DNA of 64,000 nucleotides from CAWJKP01 sp963843465. GTDB taxonomy: Bacteria; Planctomycetota; Planctomycetia; Pirellulales; Thermoguttaceae. Below, piece after piece: positions 11,095-20,691 of the stretch; position 1 is the first letter of the stretch, and each line of letters starts with the position of its first letter. Location of the stretch: positions 62,001-126,000 of the forward strand of contig CAWJKP010000001.1 in NCBI GenBank assembly GCA_963843465.1. The letters run 5' to 3'. The notes under the pieces are model-generated. The model ran no database searches and was not told the origin of the DNA. It worked only from the letters and a program-made list of their open reading frames with translations. A program made the translations under genes and the position numbers.

Positions 11095-12705
11095 ATGACG
11101 CCCGTGCTGAAATATCTCGAACACCGCGAACTCCGTGCGCCTCGCGGGCATGGCGAGGCGGTGGTCGACCCGCCGCTGGCCGAGACCGGCGGCGTGCTGG
11201 CTGCCAATCGCGCGTTGCGGGGCGAGTATTGCTACGATTTCCACGGCCGCTGCCTGTCGCACCTGGCGGTCGAGGCCCGCGCGGAGCTTCTGGCGGAGGC
11301 CCGGGCCTGGACGGCGAGCTATCGGGACCTGCCGCCGCTCGCCGGCGACGCGGCGCCGCTTTTGATGGCCGGACATCAGCCGCAGTTGTTCCACCCGGGT
11401 GTCTGGTTCAAGAACTTCGCGCTGGACGCGCTGGCCCGGCAGCACGGGGGCCTGGGCGTGAACCTGGTGGTCGACAACGACACCATGAAATCCAGCGCCC
11501 TCTGGGTGCCGGGTGGCTCCCTCCAGCGGCCGCAGGCCGTGGCCCTGCCCATGGACCAGCCCGCGCCGCAAGTTCCCTATGAAGAGCGGCCGATCGTCGA
11601 TCGGGCGCTCTTTGCCGCATTCGGCCGGCGCGCGGCGGATCAGATCGCGCCGTTGGTCCGCGACCCGTTGATCGAGAGTTACTGGCCTGCGGTGGTCGGG
11701 CGGATGGAGGCCGGCGCGAACCTGGGCGAGTCTCTGGCCCAGGCCCGGCACCAATGGGAAGCTCGCTGGGGCTCGACGACCCTCGAAGTGCCCGTCAGCC
11801 GGGTCTGCCGCACGCCCTCGTTCCGCTGGTTCCTCGTCCACCTGCTCTTGGAGCTGCCGCGGCTGCGGGCGGTTTACAACCGCGTGGTTCATGCCTATCG
11901 CCGCGTGAACCACATTCGCAACACCGCCCATCCCGTCCCCGACCTGGCCGCGGAGGGTCCTTGGATCGAGGCCCCCTTCTGGATCTGGAGCCGCGAGGAT
12001 CCCCGCCGGCGACATCTCTTTGCCTGCCGCCGCGCCGGCACGCTGCGGCTGACGGACCGTCGCGGGCTGGAGGTGGAATTGCCGCTGGGCCCGGGCGACG
12101 ATCCCGGGCCGGCCGTGGCGCGGTTGGAGGAGTTCGAGCGCCGGGGCGTGAAAGTCCGCAGCCGGGCCTTGATTACCACGCTCTGGGCCCGGCTGGTGCT
12201 CAGCGACCTCTTCCTGCACGGGATCGGCGGAGGCAAGTACGACCAGGTGACGGACGCTCTGATCGCCGAGTTCTTCGACCTGGAGCCGTTGCGTTTCCTG
12301 GTCCTCTCCGCCACGCTTCACCTGCCGATCGCCCATCACACGACCACCGCCGACGATCTCCGCGCAGTCCAGCAGCGATTGCGGGAGCTGGCCTGGCATC
12401 CCGAGTTGTACGTGCAGGAATCCGGCGGCTCCCTGCCGGACCCGGCGGAGCTGATCGCCGCCAAGAGGGCCTGGATCCGCACCCAGCCGACGCGCGAAAA
12501 CGCCCATCGCCGCTTTCGCGAGATCCGCCGGCTCAACGAGCGTTTGCAGCCCTACGTCGAGGCCGACCGCCGCCGGCTCCAGGATGAACGCGACCGGACG
12601 GCCCAGGCGCTGCGAGACGAAACCGTGTTCTGCTGGCGGGAATATGCCTTCTGTCTGTTCCCGGAAGCGACGCTGCGGGACGTCTTCGACCGGCTCCTCG
12701 CATGA
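11095..12705 (+). CDS. Conserved-looking protein of unknown function (536 aa)
   Basis: I do not recognise this family. The protein is soluble, with no signal peptide or membrane segment. Striking segments are LLMAGHQPQLFHPGVWFKNF (about 88-107), NLVVDNDTMKSSALWVPGG, FLHGIGGGKYDQVTDALIAEFF (about 385-405) and a charged C-terminal helical region. The GHQPQLF...KN segment is faintly like the N-terminal motif of BshC cysteine-adding enzymes; that is a weak resemblance only. It lies 27 bp after the glycosyltransferase and is probably cotranscribed. The start ATG gives the longest sensible product. Confidence 0.65.
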   Translation: MTPVLKYLEHRELRAPRGHGEAVVDPPLAETGGVLAANRALRGEYCYDFHGRCLSHLAVEARAELLAEARAWTASYRDLPPLAGDAAPLLMAGHQPQLFHPGVWFKNFALDALARQHGGLGVNLVVDNDTMKSSALWVPGGSLQRPQAVALPMDQPAPQVPYEERPIVDRALFAAFGRRAADQIAPLVRDPLIESYWPAVVGRMEAGANLGESLAQARHQWEARWGSTTLEVPVSRVCRTPSFRWFLVHLLLELPRLRAVYNRVVHAYRRVNHIRNTAHPVPDLAAEGPWIEAPFWIWSREDPRRRHLFACRRAGTLRLTDRRGLEVELPLGPGDDPGPAVARLEEFERRGVKVRSRALITTLWARLVLSDLFLHGIGGGKYDQVTDALIAEFFDLEPLRFLVLSATLHLPIAHHTTTADDLRAVQQRLRELAWHPELYVQESGGSLPDPAELIAAKRAWIRTQPTRENAHRRFREIRRLNERLQPYVEADRRRLQDERDRTAQALRDETVFCWREYAFCLFPEATLRDVFDRLLA

Positions 12706-12711
12706 GACCAG

Positions 12712-13012
12712 AGGAGAAGAGGGAGAGAAGAGGAGAGGGGGAGAAGGGGAGAAGAGGAGAAGAGGAGACAAATGAAGGCACGCACGTTCACGTGGTGATT
12801 TTTCCCTTGAAAGCTCGTGCGATAGGCGTAACTGCAATCAACGTTGACTCCATTGGCGTGCCACGCCGGTATTCCAGGCTATCGGCTCTCGATCCCGGGC
12901 TTTTCGATTCCAACGTACTGCTTCAAGGCTAGATGGAAGATCTCCTTCTCTCCCCTTCTCCTCTTCTCCTCTTCTCCTCTTCTCCCCCTCCCCCCTCTCC
13001 TTTTGCCCTTGC
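12712..13012. repeat. Large inverted repeat of GA-rich and CT-rich arms
   Basis: A purine tract (about 12712-12770, units of GAGAAGAGGAGA) is mirrored by a pyrimidine tract (about 12943-13006, CTTCTCCTCTTCTCC) with about 175 bp between. The arms can pair to a long stem. They flank an otherwise empty 364-bp gap before the Uma2 gene. A similar GA/CT arrangement lies at 41687-41916. Confidence 0.7.
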
Positions 13013-13069
13013 CGTGGGTGAATTGACGCCGGCTGGACGCCGCGATAGGATGGCAGTGCAGGTACACCC

Positions 13070-13615
13070 ATGACCACGACTGAGCCCCTGATTACCGCCG
13101 ACTATCTGCTGCGGACCCCCGATTTGGGACGGTGCGAGTTGGTCCGCGGGGAGTTGATTCGGATGACGCCTGCCGGATCCGAGCACGGGTCGATCATTGT
13201 CAACATTTCCACCCCCCTTTCGATCTTTGTATCGCGGGCCGGGCTGGGCCGCGTCTTCAGCGCGGACACGGGCTTCCACATCGCCCACGACCCGGATACC
13301 GTGCGGGCGCCGGACGTATCCTTCGTCGCCAGGGACAAGCTGCCGTCACCGCTTCCCAAGGGCTTCTTTCCCGGTCCGCCCGATCTGGCCGTGGAAGTGG
13401 TCTCGCCGGATGATCGCGACCGCCAGGTGCTGGCCAAGGTGCAGAACTGGCTGGAGGCGGGCTGCCAAGTCGTTTGGCTGGTCGATCCCCGCCGGCAGAC
13501 GGTTCGAGTCTTCCAGGGCCCGGGTGAGGACAAGGTTCTCCGCATGTCCGATACACTCTCCGGCGAACCGCTGCTGCCCGGTTTCTTCCTTCCGGTAGCC
13601 GAGGTCTTCAAATAG
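13070..13615 (+). CDS. Uma2 (DUF820) family restriction-endonuclease-like protein
   Basis: 181 residues with the DUF820/Uma2 layout: ITADYLL, CELVRGELI, then VRAPDVSFVARD and PDLAVEVVSPDDRDRQVLAKVQNWLEAGCQVVWLVDP. The conserved D...E.V pattern is the PD-(D/E)XK-like core. The biological role of these expanded proteins is unknown. It ends 9 bp before metXW on the same strand. Confidence 0.85.
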   Translation: MTTTEPLITADYLLRTPDLGRCELVRGELIRMTPAGSEHGSIIVNISTPLSIFVSRAGLGRVFSADTGFHIAHDPDTVRAPDVSFVARDKLPSPLPKGFFPGPPDLAVEVVSPDDRDRQVLAKVQNWLEAGCQVVWLVDPRRQTVRVFQGPGEDKVLRMSDTLSGEPLLPGFFLPVAEVFK

Positions 13616-13624
13616 GGCCCAGCG

Positions 13625-15460
<1,836 letters not shown>

Positions 15461-15554
15461 TTTCGCCGGCAGTGGTGTTGACGCACGAATCTCTGCGGGC
15501 GTATAATAGCCGCGTAACCCGTTGCTTTGGTTGGAGTTGAGATCGCTGCTGCAC

Positions 15555-15842
15555 ATGACGACCATTCGCTTCATCGCCGACATCCGCGAGGACCAAACAA
15601 TCCATCTGCCGGCAGGAGTCCGTCTGCCGCCGGGCAAGGCGGAGGTTGTTGTTTTTCAGTCGTCCGATGCTGGCAGCGACCGGACACGGGAAGAAGATGC
15701 CCTTCCGGCGGCAATCCCGGACATTGCCAAAGACCTAGCCCAATTCGCCTCGCAGCACAACGCTCAAGGCTTGCCGCCCGATCTGGCCATGAATCACGAC
15801 CACTACTTGCACGGCGCACCGAAAGGGATTGACGAGCGGTGA
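15555..15842 (+). CDS. Putative antitoxin of a PIN-type toxin-antitoxin pair
   Basis: 95 residues starting MTTIRFIADIREDQTIHLPA, with a short N-terminal beta region (LPPGKAEVVVF) of the kind seen in antitoxins paired with PIN toxins. The ATG at 15555 is preferred over 15522 because similarity to such proteins starts there. Its stop overlaps the GTG of the toxin remnant (GTGA), as in intact TA operons. The partner is broken, so this antitoxin is orphaned. Confidence 0.6.
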   Translation: MTTIRFIADIREDQTIHLPAGVRLPPGKAEVVVFQSSDAGSDRTREEDALPAAIPDIAKDLAQFASQHNAQGLPPDLAMNHDHYLHGAPKGIDER

Positions 15843-16088
15843 CCGAGGTCTTCGCCGATTCATTTTACTGGATCGCTCTGCTGAATCCCGCCGACGCCTT
15901 CCACGATACCGCTGACGTTGGAGATCCTGCAAGACGCCATTGATCTTTTCAAAGCGCGCGACGACAAGACGTGGTCGTTCACGGACTGCATTTCCTTCGA
16001 GATCATGCGGCGGTGAGAGATTGCCATGGCGTTGTCCGCGGACCGCCATTTCCGGCAGGCAGGCTTCCAGACGGCGTTTGTTGTATGA
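15839..16088 (+). pseudogene. Remnant of a PIN-domain toxin (central deletion)
   Basis: The N-terminal piece VTEVFADSFYWIALLNPADA is a typical PIN start with its first acidic residue. Soon after, the frame breaks and a stop follows. A C-terminal piece resumes in another frame (DKTWSFTDCISFEIM, then after a stop MALSADRHFRQAGF), which is the usual PIN end. The middle third is missing, so the ribonuclease should be inactive. Confidence 0.75.
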
Positions 16089-16141
16089 TGTCGCGGCGTG
16101 ATATTCCGTGACTTCGAAGTTGAAACAGGGCCTCCCTCTCG

Positions 16142-16750
16142 CTACGGGAGACGCCGCGTAGGGTGAGCGTTCTCATCCGGTGATTGGTAAGGGTTCTGGT
16201 CCATCGGTCTCGTGACCTCCAGCCAGTCGCTTTTTCGAGAAGGCCTTGGGTGGGCAAATTCGCCCGGCCAGTCGGGGAGGTCGGCCAAGAAATCTGGATG
16301 TACCCCCTTAAGCCAGAAATAATCTTTCGTGATGCGTTTCGCCGTAACCAGCGTTGAGGCATTGAGCCCGTAGAGGAGGCCGCCAAGCGTGGACAGGATT
16401 CCGAGGAGCAACAGCCAAAGCCCTATGTCGGCTACTCCGATCAACGTGACCCCATACGCCATGGCCGCAAGCGAGACGATAATAATTCCCCCTGCCAAGC
16501 AAAAAGCCCTTCGTCGTTTGCGACACCACTCATCGCTAAGGCCCACGCTGAACGCGACGCCCTTTGTGACAGAATCGGCGACCAGGACACCGGCGATGGG
16601 ATTGCAAAGGTGGACCAGGAAGGACACCGCGCAACCGCGCTCGGCGACCTGTTGCACGCGACGACCGTGAGCAGGCCGATCGCTCTTGACGCATCGGTCG
16701 GGGAATACCTCGCCCTTTCTGACGACCAGAAGCCTCCCATCCCGCCACAC
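16142..16750 (-). CDS. Planctomycete-type small membrane protein, atypical ends
   Basis: From a GTG at 16750 it opens with WRDGRLLVVRKGEVFPDRCVKSD, has a two-cysteine-like head and at least two membrane segments (about 82-105 and 110-130). This resembles a planctomycete family that normally carries an NPYQSP head before the WRDG segment. Here the order is odd: MDQNPYQSPDENAHP appears at the C-terminus instead. I infer that a second gene of the same kind once began there and was truncated, or that the gene was rearranged. Function unknown. Confidence 0.45.
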   Translation of the reverse strand: MWRDGRLLVVRKGEVFPDRCVKSDRPAHGRRVQQVAERGCAVSFLVHLCNPIAGVLVADSVTKGVAFSVGLSDEWCRKRRRAFCLAGGIIIVSLAAMAYGVTLIGVADIGLWLLLLGILSTLGGLLYGLNASTLVTAKRITKDYFWLKGVHPDFLADLPDWPGEFAHPRPSRKSDWLEVTRPMDQNPYQSPDENAHPTRRLP

Positions 16751-16786
16751 TGCACTTCCTCCTGGTCGGCACGCGACTGCGGCCCG

Positions 16787-16841
16787 CTCGGCCGATCTGG
16801 AGCAGGGCCGTGATGGGTGAGGTATCGCTGACGACCAGCAT
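16787..16841 (-). pseudogene. N-terminal stub of a DUF3368 PIN-like toxin
   Basis: Directly after the UPF0175 antitoxin, an ORF begins MLVVSDTSPITALLQIGRA. This is the characteristic start of DUF3368 PIN-like toxins, including the first catalytic aspartate. Similarity ends after about 19 residues, where it runs into the membrane-protein locus. Start and antitoxin stop overlap as TGATG, typical of an intact TA pair before decay. Confidence 0.75.
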
Positions 16842-17077
16842 CACGCGCCCCATCGCTCGGCCGCAGCCGCGTCGGCCACCGCATCCGCTTCATCGTAATG
16901 GACGCCGATCCGTCGCCTCCCCAATTCATGGAGGAATTCGCTCTGCGAAATACCGGCAATCTCCGCTGCCTGCCCCAGGGTCACCCGTCGATCGATGAAC
17001 AATCCCAGGGCGAGGTGCAGCTTGATATCTTCCGGCGTGAATCGCCGTTCGATTTCGTCTGGCAACATTACGGGCAT
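16841..17077 (-). CDS. UPF0175 family antitoxin
   Basis: 78 residues (MPVMLPDEIERRFTPEDIKL...) with the UPF0175 helix-turn-helix segment VTLGQAAEIAGISQSEFLHE and the C-terminal RRRIGVHYDEAD. The ATG at 17077 is chosen because GGAG lies 7-8 bp upstream. Its expected DUF3368 toxin partner is reduced to a stub, so it is a second orphan antitoxin in this island. Confidence 0.85.
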   Translation of the reverse strand: MPVMLPDEIERRFTPEDIKLHLALGLFIDRRVTLGQAAEIAGISQSEFLHELGRRRIGVHYDEADAVADAAAAERWGA

Positions 17078-17170
17078 CAGGTTGCTCCTCGCTCCTCGTG
17101 CAGGCGGCAACGTTAGACTATACCGCGTAGACGATCACGATGTAAGTCAGACTGGGGCCTCGGCGCGGCC

Positions 17171-17217
17171 CCAATCTGAACGCCGATCTAGCGATCATGG
17201 TCCTCCGCGGCTAGTTT
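17171..17217 (+). repeat. Second copy of the metXW 3' end
   Basis: It would encode NLNADLAIMVLRG plus stop, in the same orientation as metXW. It matches 15417-15463 at 42 of 47 bases, with every difference silent. It marks the far end of the TA island. Confidence 0.85.
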
Positions 17218-17242
17218 TCCCGCTCCTGCCCCCTCTCCCTCC

Positions 17243-17418
17243 GCAACATTATGCATCAGCTAGCATTGACAGCCAAATCGTCTTGCCACATCGGGAGCAA
17301 TCGACCCAGACTACCACGATTGGTCGCCGACCTGGCGCGAAACTTCACGCCTTGTTGACGTAAGTCCTTATTTGACGGTCGAATTCTGCTAGCAGTGATA
17401 GCTGATGCATAATGTTGC
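17243..17418. repeat. MITE-like element with 20-bp perfect terminal inverted repeats
   Basis: The termini GCAACATTATGCATCAGCTA (17243-17262) and its exact complement (17399-17418) bound 176 bp of non-coding, AT-richer DNA. Flanks on both sides are family H hairpin fragments (CCCTCTCCC / GGGAGAGGG). No transposase is present in the window. Confidence 0.65.
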
Positions 17419-17515
17419 TCCGGGAGAGGGCTGGGGTGAGGGGACGGCAAACAAAGCTCAACCACGCGATTCTTATCGCTCTGTCGCCGGGAGATGGGGC
17501 AGGGAGTGAGGGTTT

Positions 17516-17848
17516 TCATCCGCGGGGGCGAAGCCCCTCTTGCTTGGCCACTGGCCGACGAAACACAAACCCCAGGATCAACAACAAAATTCCGAGCGCA
17601 CCCAGCGGAACTACCGCCAACGTCGGAATCATCGCAATGCTAATGCCACGCGCCACCTGGTCCGCGGTAAGCGCGGTCGAGGATCGTCCAATCGCATTAA
17701 AGGTGACGAACATTCCCACAAACGTCGCTAGGAAACAGAGGACGGCAAGTGCCACGCATACTGCGCCCGACCAGACAAGCCAACGGACCAGACGAGTCTT
17801 CGGCGATTCGGCAGGGGACGAAGGCGACTGGAAGGGGTTACGGTCCAT
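17516..17848 (-). CDS. Small membrane protein with NPFQSP head
   Basis: 110 residues starting MDRNPFQSPSSPAESPKTR, then two hydrophobic segments (about 21-50 and 75-98) and a basic tail. The N(P)(Y/F)QSP opening is common in short planctomycete membrane proteins of unknown function. It has the same kind of head as the displaced NPYQSP segment at 16142-16200. Confidence 0.6.
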   Translation of the reverse strand: MDRNPFQSPSSPAESPKTRLVRWLVWSGAVCVALAVLCFLATFVGMFVTFNAIGRSSTALTADQVARGISIAMIPTLAVVPLGALGILLLILGFVFRRPVAKQEGLRPRG

Positions 17849-18161
17849 CGGTTTCGTCGTCTCCAGAACGGTGGTTCACATATGCGCTGCGGTTTCCCTT
17901 TACAAAGTCTACGGTCGCCATTGTAACGGCCACGGGTGCGTTATCCCATAGACCGACTCCCCAAGAGGCCCCAAGTTACCTCCCGATATGAGGTTAGACC
18001 AACCTCAACATCGTCCGAACGCTCAAACTTTGCTTCTGAGGCAAGACACCCTCACCCCTTCCCTCTCCCGGAGGGAGAAGGGGTCTTGCGCAGGCGGCCC
18101 ACGGGAGTTACAATGACCGAACCTACCTTAGCCGACTCCCACCAGTCCAGAGAGACCTACC
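17849..18161. other. Intergenic region with a family H hairpin
   Basis: This is 313 bp upstream of the oxidoreductase. It holds the hairpin CCCTCTCCCGGAGGGAGAAG at about 18060-18080. No gene was seen. Confidence 0.5.
18048..18083. repeat. Family H hairpin repeat (CCCTCTCCCGGAGGGAGA)
   Basis: An imperfect palindrome with the flanking CTCACCCC typical of the family. Other copies lie inside cobK, cbiD and cbiM, near 37412, and at the right window edge. Confidence 0.65.
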
Positions 18162-19594
18162 ATGAGCACGCGCATTACCCGTCGCAGTCTGTTGAAAGGG
18201 GCCGCGGCTGCCGCCGGCGCGGCGCTGGGCGCCCGGGCCTTCGGCGTCCCGGCGCTATTGGCCGATCCTTCGCCCAACTCCAAGCTCGCCACGGCGGTGA
18301 TCGGCGTGGGCAACCAGGGCAAGGTCAGTGTCACCGCCGCGGTGACCGAGCGGATGGTCGCCATGGTCAACGTCGACGAGAGCTACGTCGGCAAGTCGAT
18401 GGAGTTCATCGCCGATCGCAGCCCGGAGACCAAGACCTCCGCCATCAAGGTCTACCACGATTACCGCAAGCTATTCGACGAGATGGCGCGGCAGATCGAC
18501 GTGGTCTTCGTGGCCGTGCCGGACCACCATCACGCGGTGGCGGCGATGACCGCCATCAGGCTGGGCAAGCACGTCTACGTGGAGAAGCCGCTGGCCCATT
18601 CGATCGAGGAGGTCCGCCGGCTGATGGCGGCGGCCAGGCAGCATAAGGTTGTCACCCAGATGGGCAACCAGGGGCACAGCAACGAGTACGTCCGCGTACT
18701 GTGCGAGTATCTCGACGCCGGAGCGATCGGCGCGGTGACGGAGACTTACAGTTGGGCGCCCACCAATCGCGGTGGGGTGGGCGGGCGGCTGCCCACCAAG
18801 CCCGTGCCCGCCGGCCTCCACTGGGACGAGTGGATCGGTCCGGCCGCTTATCGGCCCTACCATGAGAAACTGCACCCGCAGGACTGGCGGTCCTGGTGGG
18901 AGTTCGGCGACAGCTCCGTGGGTGACTGGGGCTGCCACAACCTGGACGGGGCGTTTATGGCCCTGAAGCTGGGCTTGCCCACCAGCGTCGAGTCCCTCAA
19001 GCAGCACTACGGCTCCAAGGAACGGTATCCCCTATGGAACGTCATCCGCTGGAACTTCCCCGCCCGGGGAAATCGGCCGCCGGTGAAGGTTCACTGGTAC
19101 GACGGCTACTTCGGGCTGACCGAGTCCGCCGCCCACGACGAGACCGCGGGCTACCCGCAGAACCGGCCGCCGATCGTCGAGGAGCTGGAGAAGAAGTACG
19201 GCCGCAAGCTGAAGAACGGCGGCACGATCTACGTGGGCACGGAAGGGGTGATGAGCACGGGCAACTATTCCGAAGGCCCGCGGATCATCCCCGAAGAGAA
19301 GCACAAGGCGTTCCCCAAGCCCGCCAAGACGCTTGCGCGGGTGAGGAAATCGGGCATTCCGGGCGTGGGCGCGCACCAGGCCGATTTCCTCCGCGCCTGT
19401 AAGGAGGGCTATCAGCCCGCCTCGACTTTCAGCTATGCCGGCCCCTTGAGCGAGGTGGTGCTGCTGGGCTGCCTGGCGATGCGCCGGGAGTCGGCAAGCC
19501 CGTCGTCTGGGACCCAGTCAACCTCAAGGCCGTCGGACTGCCTGAACTGGACCCGCTGATCCGCCGCAGCTATCGCAAGGGGTGGAGCATGTGA
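18162..19594 (+). CDS. Tat-exported Gfo/Idh/MocA family oxidoreductase (frameshift near the 3' end)
   Basis: The start carries a twin-arginine signal (MSTRITRRSLLKGAAAAAG) for export of a folded, cofactor-bound enzyme. The Rossmann part follows (AVIGVGNQGKVSVTAAV, about 44-60), then VVFVAVPDHHHAVAAM and the EKP motif HVYVEKPLAHS. Such periplasmic oxidoreductases use NAD(P) on sugar-like substrates; the substrate is unknown. The ORF as read stops at 19559 after a frame change near 19487. In the shifted frame GKPVVWDPVNLKAVGLPELD continues to a TGA at 19594, as expected for the family, so one base is probably missing. Confidence 0.9.
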
Positions 19595-19776
19595 GTGGCC
19601 GGCGGCTCCCTCTCCCTCCGGTAGCGGGTCGTGGTGAGCCGGGTTGTGGTCCGTAGATCGAGTTCCAACATCTTCTCGCATGGCCCGAAAGAAGGTAAGA
19701 TTGACCGTGGTGGCCTATGGCCTTGACGACATCAAGCCGGAACAGAAATCATCAAGAAGGATTGAGGAGATCGCTC

Positions 19777-19971
19777 GTGACTGCAAAGGAAGCGTTGCTT
19801 CAGACCGTGGAGGAGTTGCCGGAAGAATTCTTGATGGAACTGGCCGAGTATGCGGAAAAGCTTCGGCTCAAGGCGGCCCATTGCCGAGTCCCAACAACCC
19901 TCGCCAGCCAAGAACTCCTTGCTCGCGATTGGCTTCGCCCCGAAGAGGATGAGGCATGGCGGGACTTGTAA
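19777..19971 (+). CDS. Antitoxin of a MazF-type pair (DUF2281-like)
   Basis: 65 residues from a GTG: VTAKEALLQTVEELPEEFLM, then an amphipathic helix (ELAEYAEKLRLKA) and a degradable-looking tail ending EDEAWRDL. It overlaps the downstream toxin by 16 bp, the usual TA layout. The GTG is chosen because the residues before it do not look coding. Confidence 0.7.
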   Translation: MTAKEALLQTVEELPEEFLMELAEYAEKLRLKAAHCRVPTTLASQELLARDWLRPEEDEAWRDL

Positions 19972-20288
19972 AGGGTGATGTGGTCGTCATTCCTTTCCCG
20001 TTCTCCGATTTGAGCAAGACGAAACGCCGCCCGGCCTTGGTCGTCGCTATCGCAGACGACACCGCGGTCATTCTGTGCCAGATCACCAGCCAAGCCGTGC
20101 GGGACCGGGACGCGCTAGAACTTGGTTTGGGTGATTTCGAATCTGGTTCACTCAGGAGGCGGAGTAACATCCGCCCAAATCGCATCTTCACGGCGGACAA
20201 GCAGATCATTCTCTACCGTGCGGGGCATGTGACCGCAGGTAAGACGGCCAGTGTTGTCGAAAAGCTCGTGGAGATTCTGAATCGCTAA
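19956..20288 (+). CDS. MazF/PemK-type mRNA interferase toxin
   Basis: 110 residues: LVKGDVVVIPFPFSDLSKTK, RPALVVAIADD, ILCQITSQ and SNIRPNRIFTADKQII. These match the PemK/MazF beta-barrel fold, with the conserved G-D...PF.....K.RPA.V pattern. It should cleave RNA when free of its antitoxin. The pair appears intact, unlike those at 15.5-17 kb. Confidence 0.85.
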   Translation: MAGLVKGDVVVIPFPFSDLSKTKRRPALVVAIADDTAVILCQITSQAVRDRDALELGLGDFESGSLRRRSNIRPNRIFTADKQIILYRAGHVTAGKTASVVEKLVEILNR

Positions 20289-20691
20289 TGTCACCGCGTT
20301 CCAGGAGTCACCGCCTACCGTCTTTCCGCAATGGCCCAGGAAGGGTATTATACTTTTGGCTCTTCCGGGATTTGGGTGGGGCGTAAGGACAGTCGAGACG
20401 GCCGCCATGACGGTTCTCTTCCTACCCCCATTCATTTGCCCTGCAATACCTCAGAAAATCCCGGGGTCTGGGGCGCAGCCCCCCGTTAGGCATGAAATAC
20501 TGTCCACCCAAAACCCGGAATACCCATACTTTTTATCGAGCAGATAAGGGGGAGACAGGGGGGATAACGGGGACAGACACGCTTATTGGCGCAGAAAAGC
20601 GCGCCTGTCCCCTTTTCCGTCTCCACACCCAAAAACTGGAAGAGCCCTCATCTCTCATCCTTCATCCCGCCTCGCCGGGAGACAATCCCAC
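20289..20691. other. Intergenic region with GGGGACAG hairpin
   Basis: This 403-bp gap before addB holds GGGGACAG (20569-20576) facing CTGTCCCC (20605-20612), and stretches such as AATCCCGGGGTCTGGGGCGC that look like repeat debris. No gene was seen. Confidence 0.5.

Larger units (their letters stand above)
17078..17515. other. Intergenic region with metXW-tail copy and a MITE-like element
   Basis: The gap is 438 bp. It holds the 47-bp copy of the metXW 3' end (17171-17217) and a 176-bp element with 20-bp inverted termini (17243-17418). I see no gene. Confidence 0.6.

Noticed and set aside
11095..12705. Assignment of the 536-residue protein to BshC
   Set aside because: Only the short GHQPQLF-like segment is similar; the rest of the BshC pattern is not evident, so no function was given.
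20289..20691. Search for a copy of the Gfo/Idh 3' end after the MazF pair
   Set aside because: By eye no segment matches the oxidoreductase terminus, so the TA/3'-copy pattern is claimed only for metXW and cobK.
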